Origin: Deltaproteobacteria bacterium
GTDB lineage: Bacteria > Myxococcota_A > UBA796 > SXON01
Reading direction: 5' to 3'
NCBI GenBank assembly: GCA_947484175.1
Contig: CANKOI010000046.1
Location: 1-33,032 of the forward strand
DNA length: 33,032 nucleotides
Shown: one piece after another, positions 33,021-33,032 of the stretch
How the letters are laid out: each line of letters begins with the position of its first letter
Numbering within the stretch: the stretch's first letter is position 1
Notes under the pieces: generated by a model
The model's database searches: none
What the model saw: the letters and a program-made list of their open reading frames with translations, nothing else
What the model was told of the DNA's origin: nothing
Program-made: the position numbers and the translations under genes

Positions 33021-33032
33021 CCCTCCCCCCCC

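Overview
The window is very GC-rich, with GC-ending codons throughout. It is densely packed on both strands with short gaps and overlapping start/stop codons. The gene content points to a Myxococcota-like (former deltaproteobacterial) bacterium. The indicators are many short-signal lipoproteins, MopE-type metal-binding and FG-GAP repeat surface proteins, PKD/SUMF1 and FHA proteins, an atpE product with a signal peptide, and an F0 gene block (atpZ-like, atpI-like, atpB, atpE) with no F1 genes attached. This assignment is inference from content; no rRNA gene is present.

Layout: 1-8.1 kb carries a lipoprotein alpha/beta hydrolase (cut by the left edge), a TolC-like protein, a DUF4143 ATPase behind a 34-bp palindrome, a DUF938 methyltransferase, an unknown protein, a lectin-like lipoprotein, a small HhH (Cdd1-like) protein, an RlmD/TrmA-type RNA methyltransferase homologue that lacks the catalytic cysteine, and a small cytochrome c. 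At 8.2-8.9 kb is a PuuD-type urate hydroxylase membrane domain, divergent from the cytochrome.

8.9-17.1 kb is the most cluster-like part. A minus-strand set (two sulfotransferases, then a CotH-kinase-like lipoprotein) starts 30 bp from a plus-strand operon: a QueG-like Fe-S protein, a ferritin-like diiron protein, a carbamoyltransferase, DUF5989, a TPR protein and a secreted thermonuclease. I read it as a candidate cluster for making or modifying a carbamoylated and/or sulfated product. It does not match a named system I know.

17.2-18.9 kb holds the F0 block. 23.5-19.0 kb (minus) holds dapD-dapE-glycosyltransferase-rhomboid-ferredoxin, mostly with overlapping stops and starts. 23.6-30.4 kb is a decaying accessory region. 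It has an FHA gene with a frameshift, a headless FG-GAP fragment, a seven-module PKD/SUMF1 lipoprotein split by one in-frame TAG, a zinc-ribbon protein, an orphan palindrome, and a headless MopE/FG-GAP protein. 30.4-32.9 kb has a sugar nucleotidyltransferase, an ICMT-like methyltransferase and a second DUF4143 ATPase, again with an inverted repeat at its start. The window ends in a (TCGCCTC)n heptamer array.

No tRNA, rRNA, CRISPR array, insertion sequence or phage gene was recognised. All family calls come from reading translated motifs by eye; no search was run.
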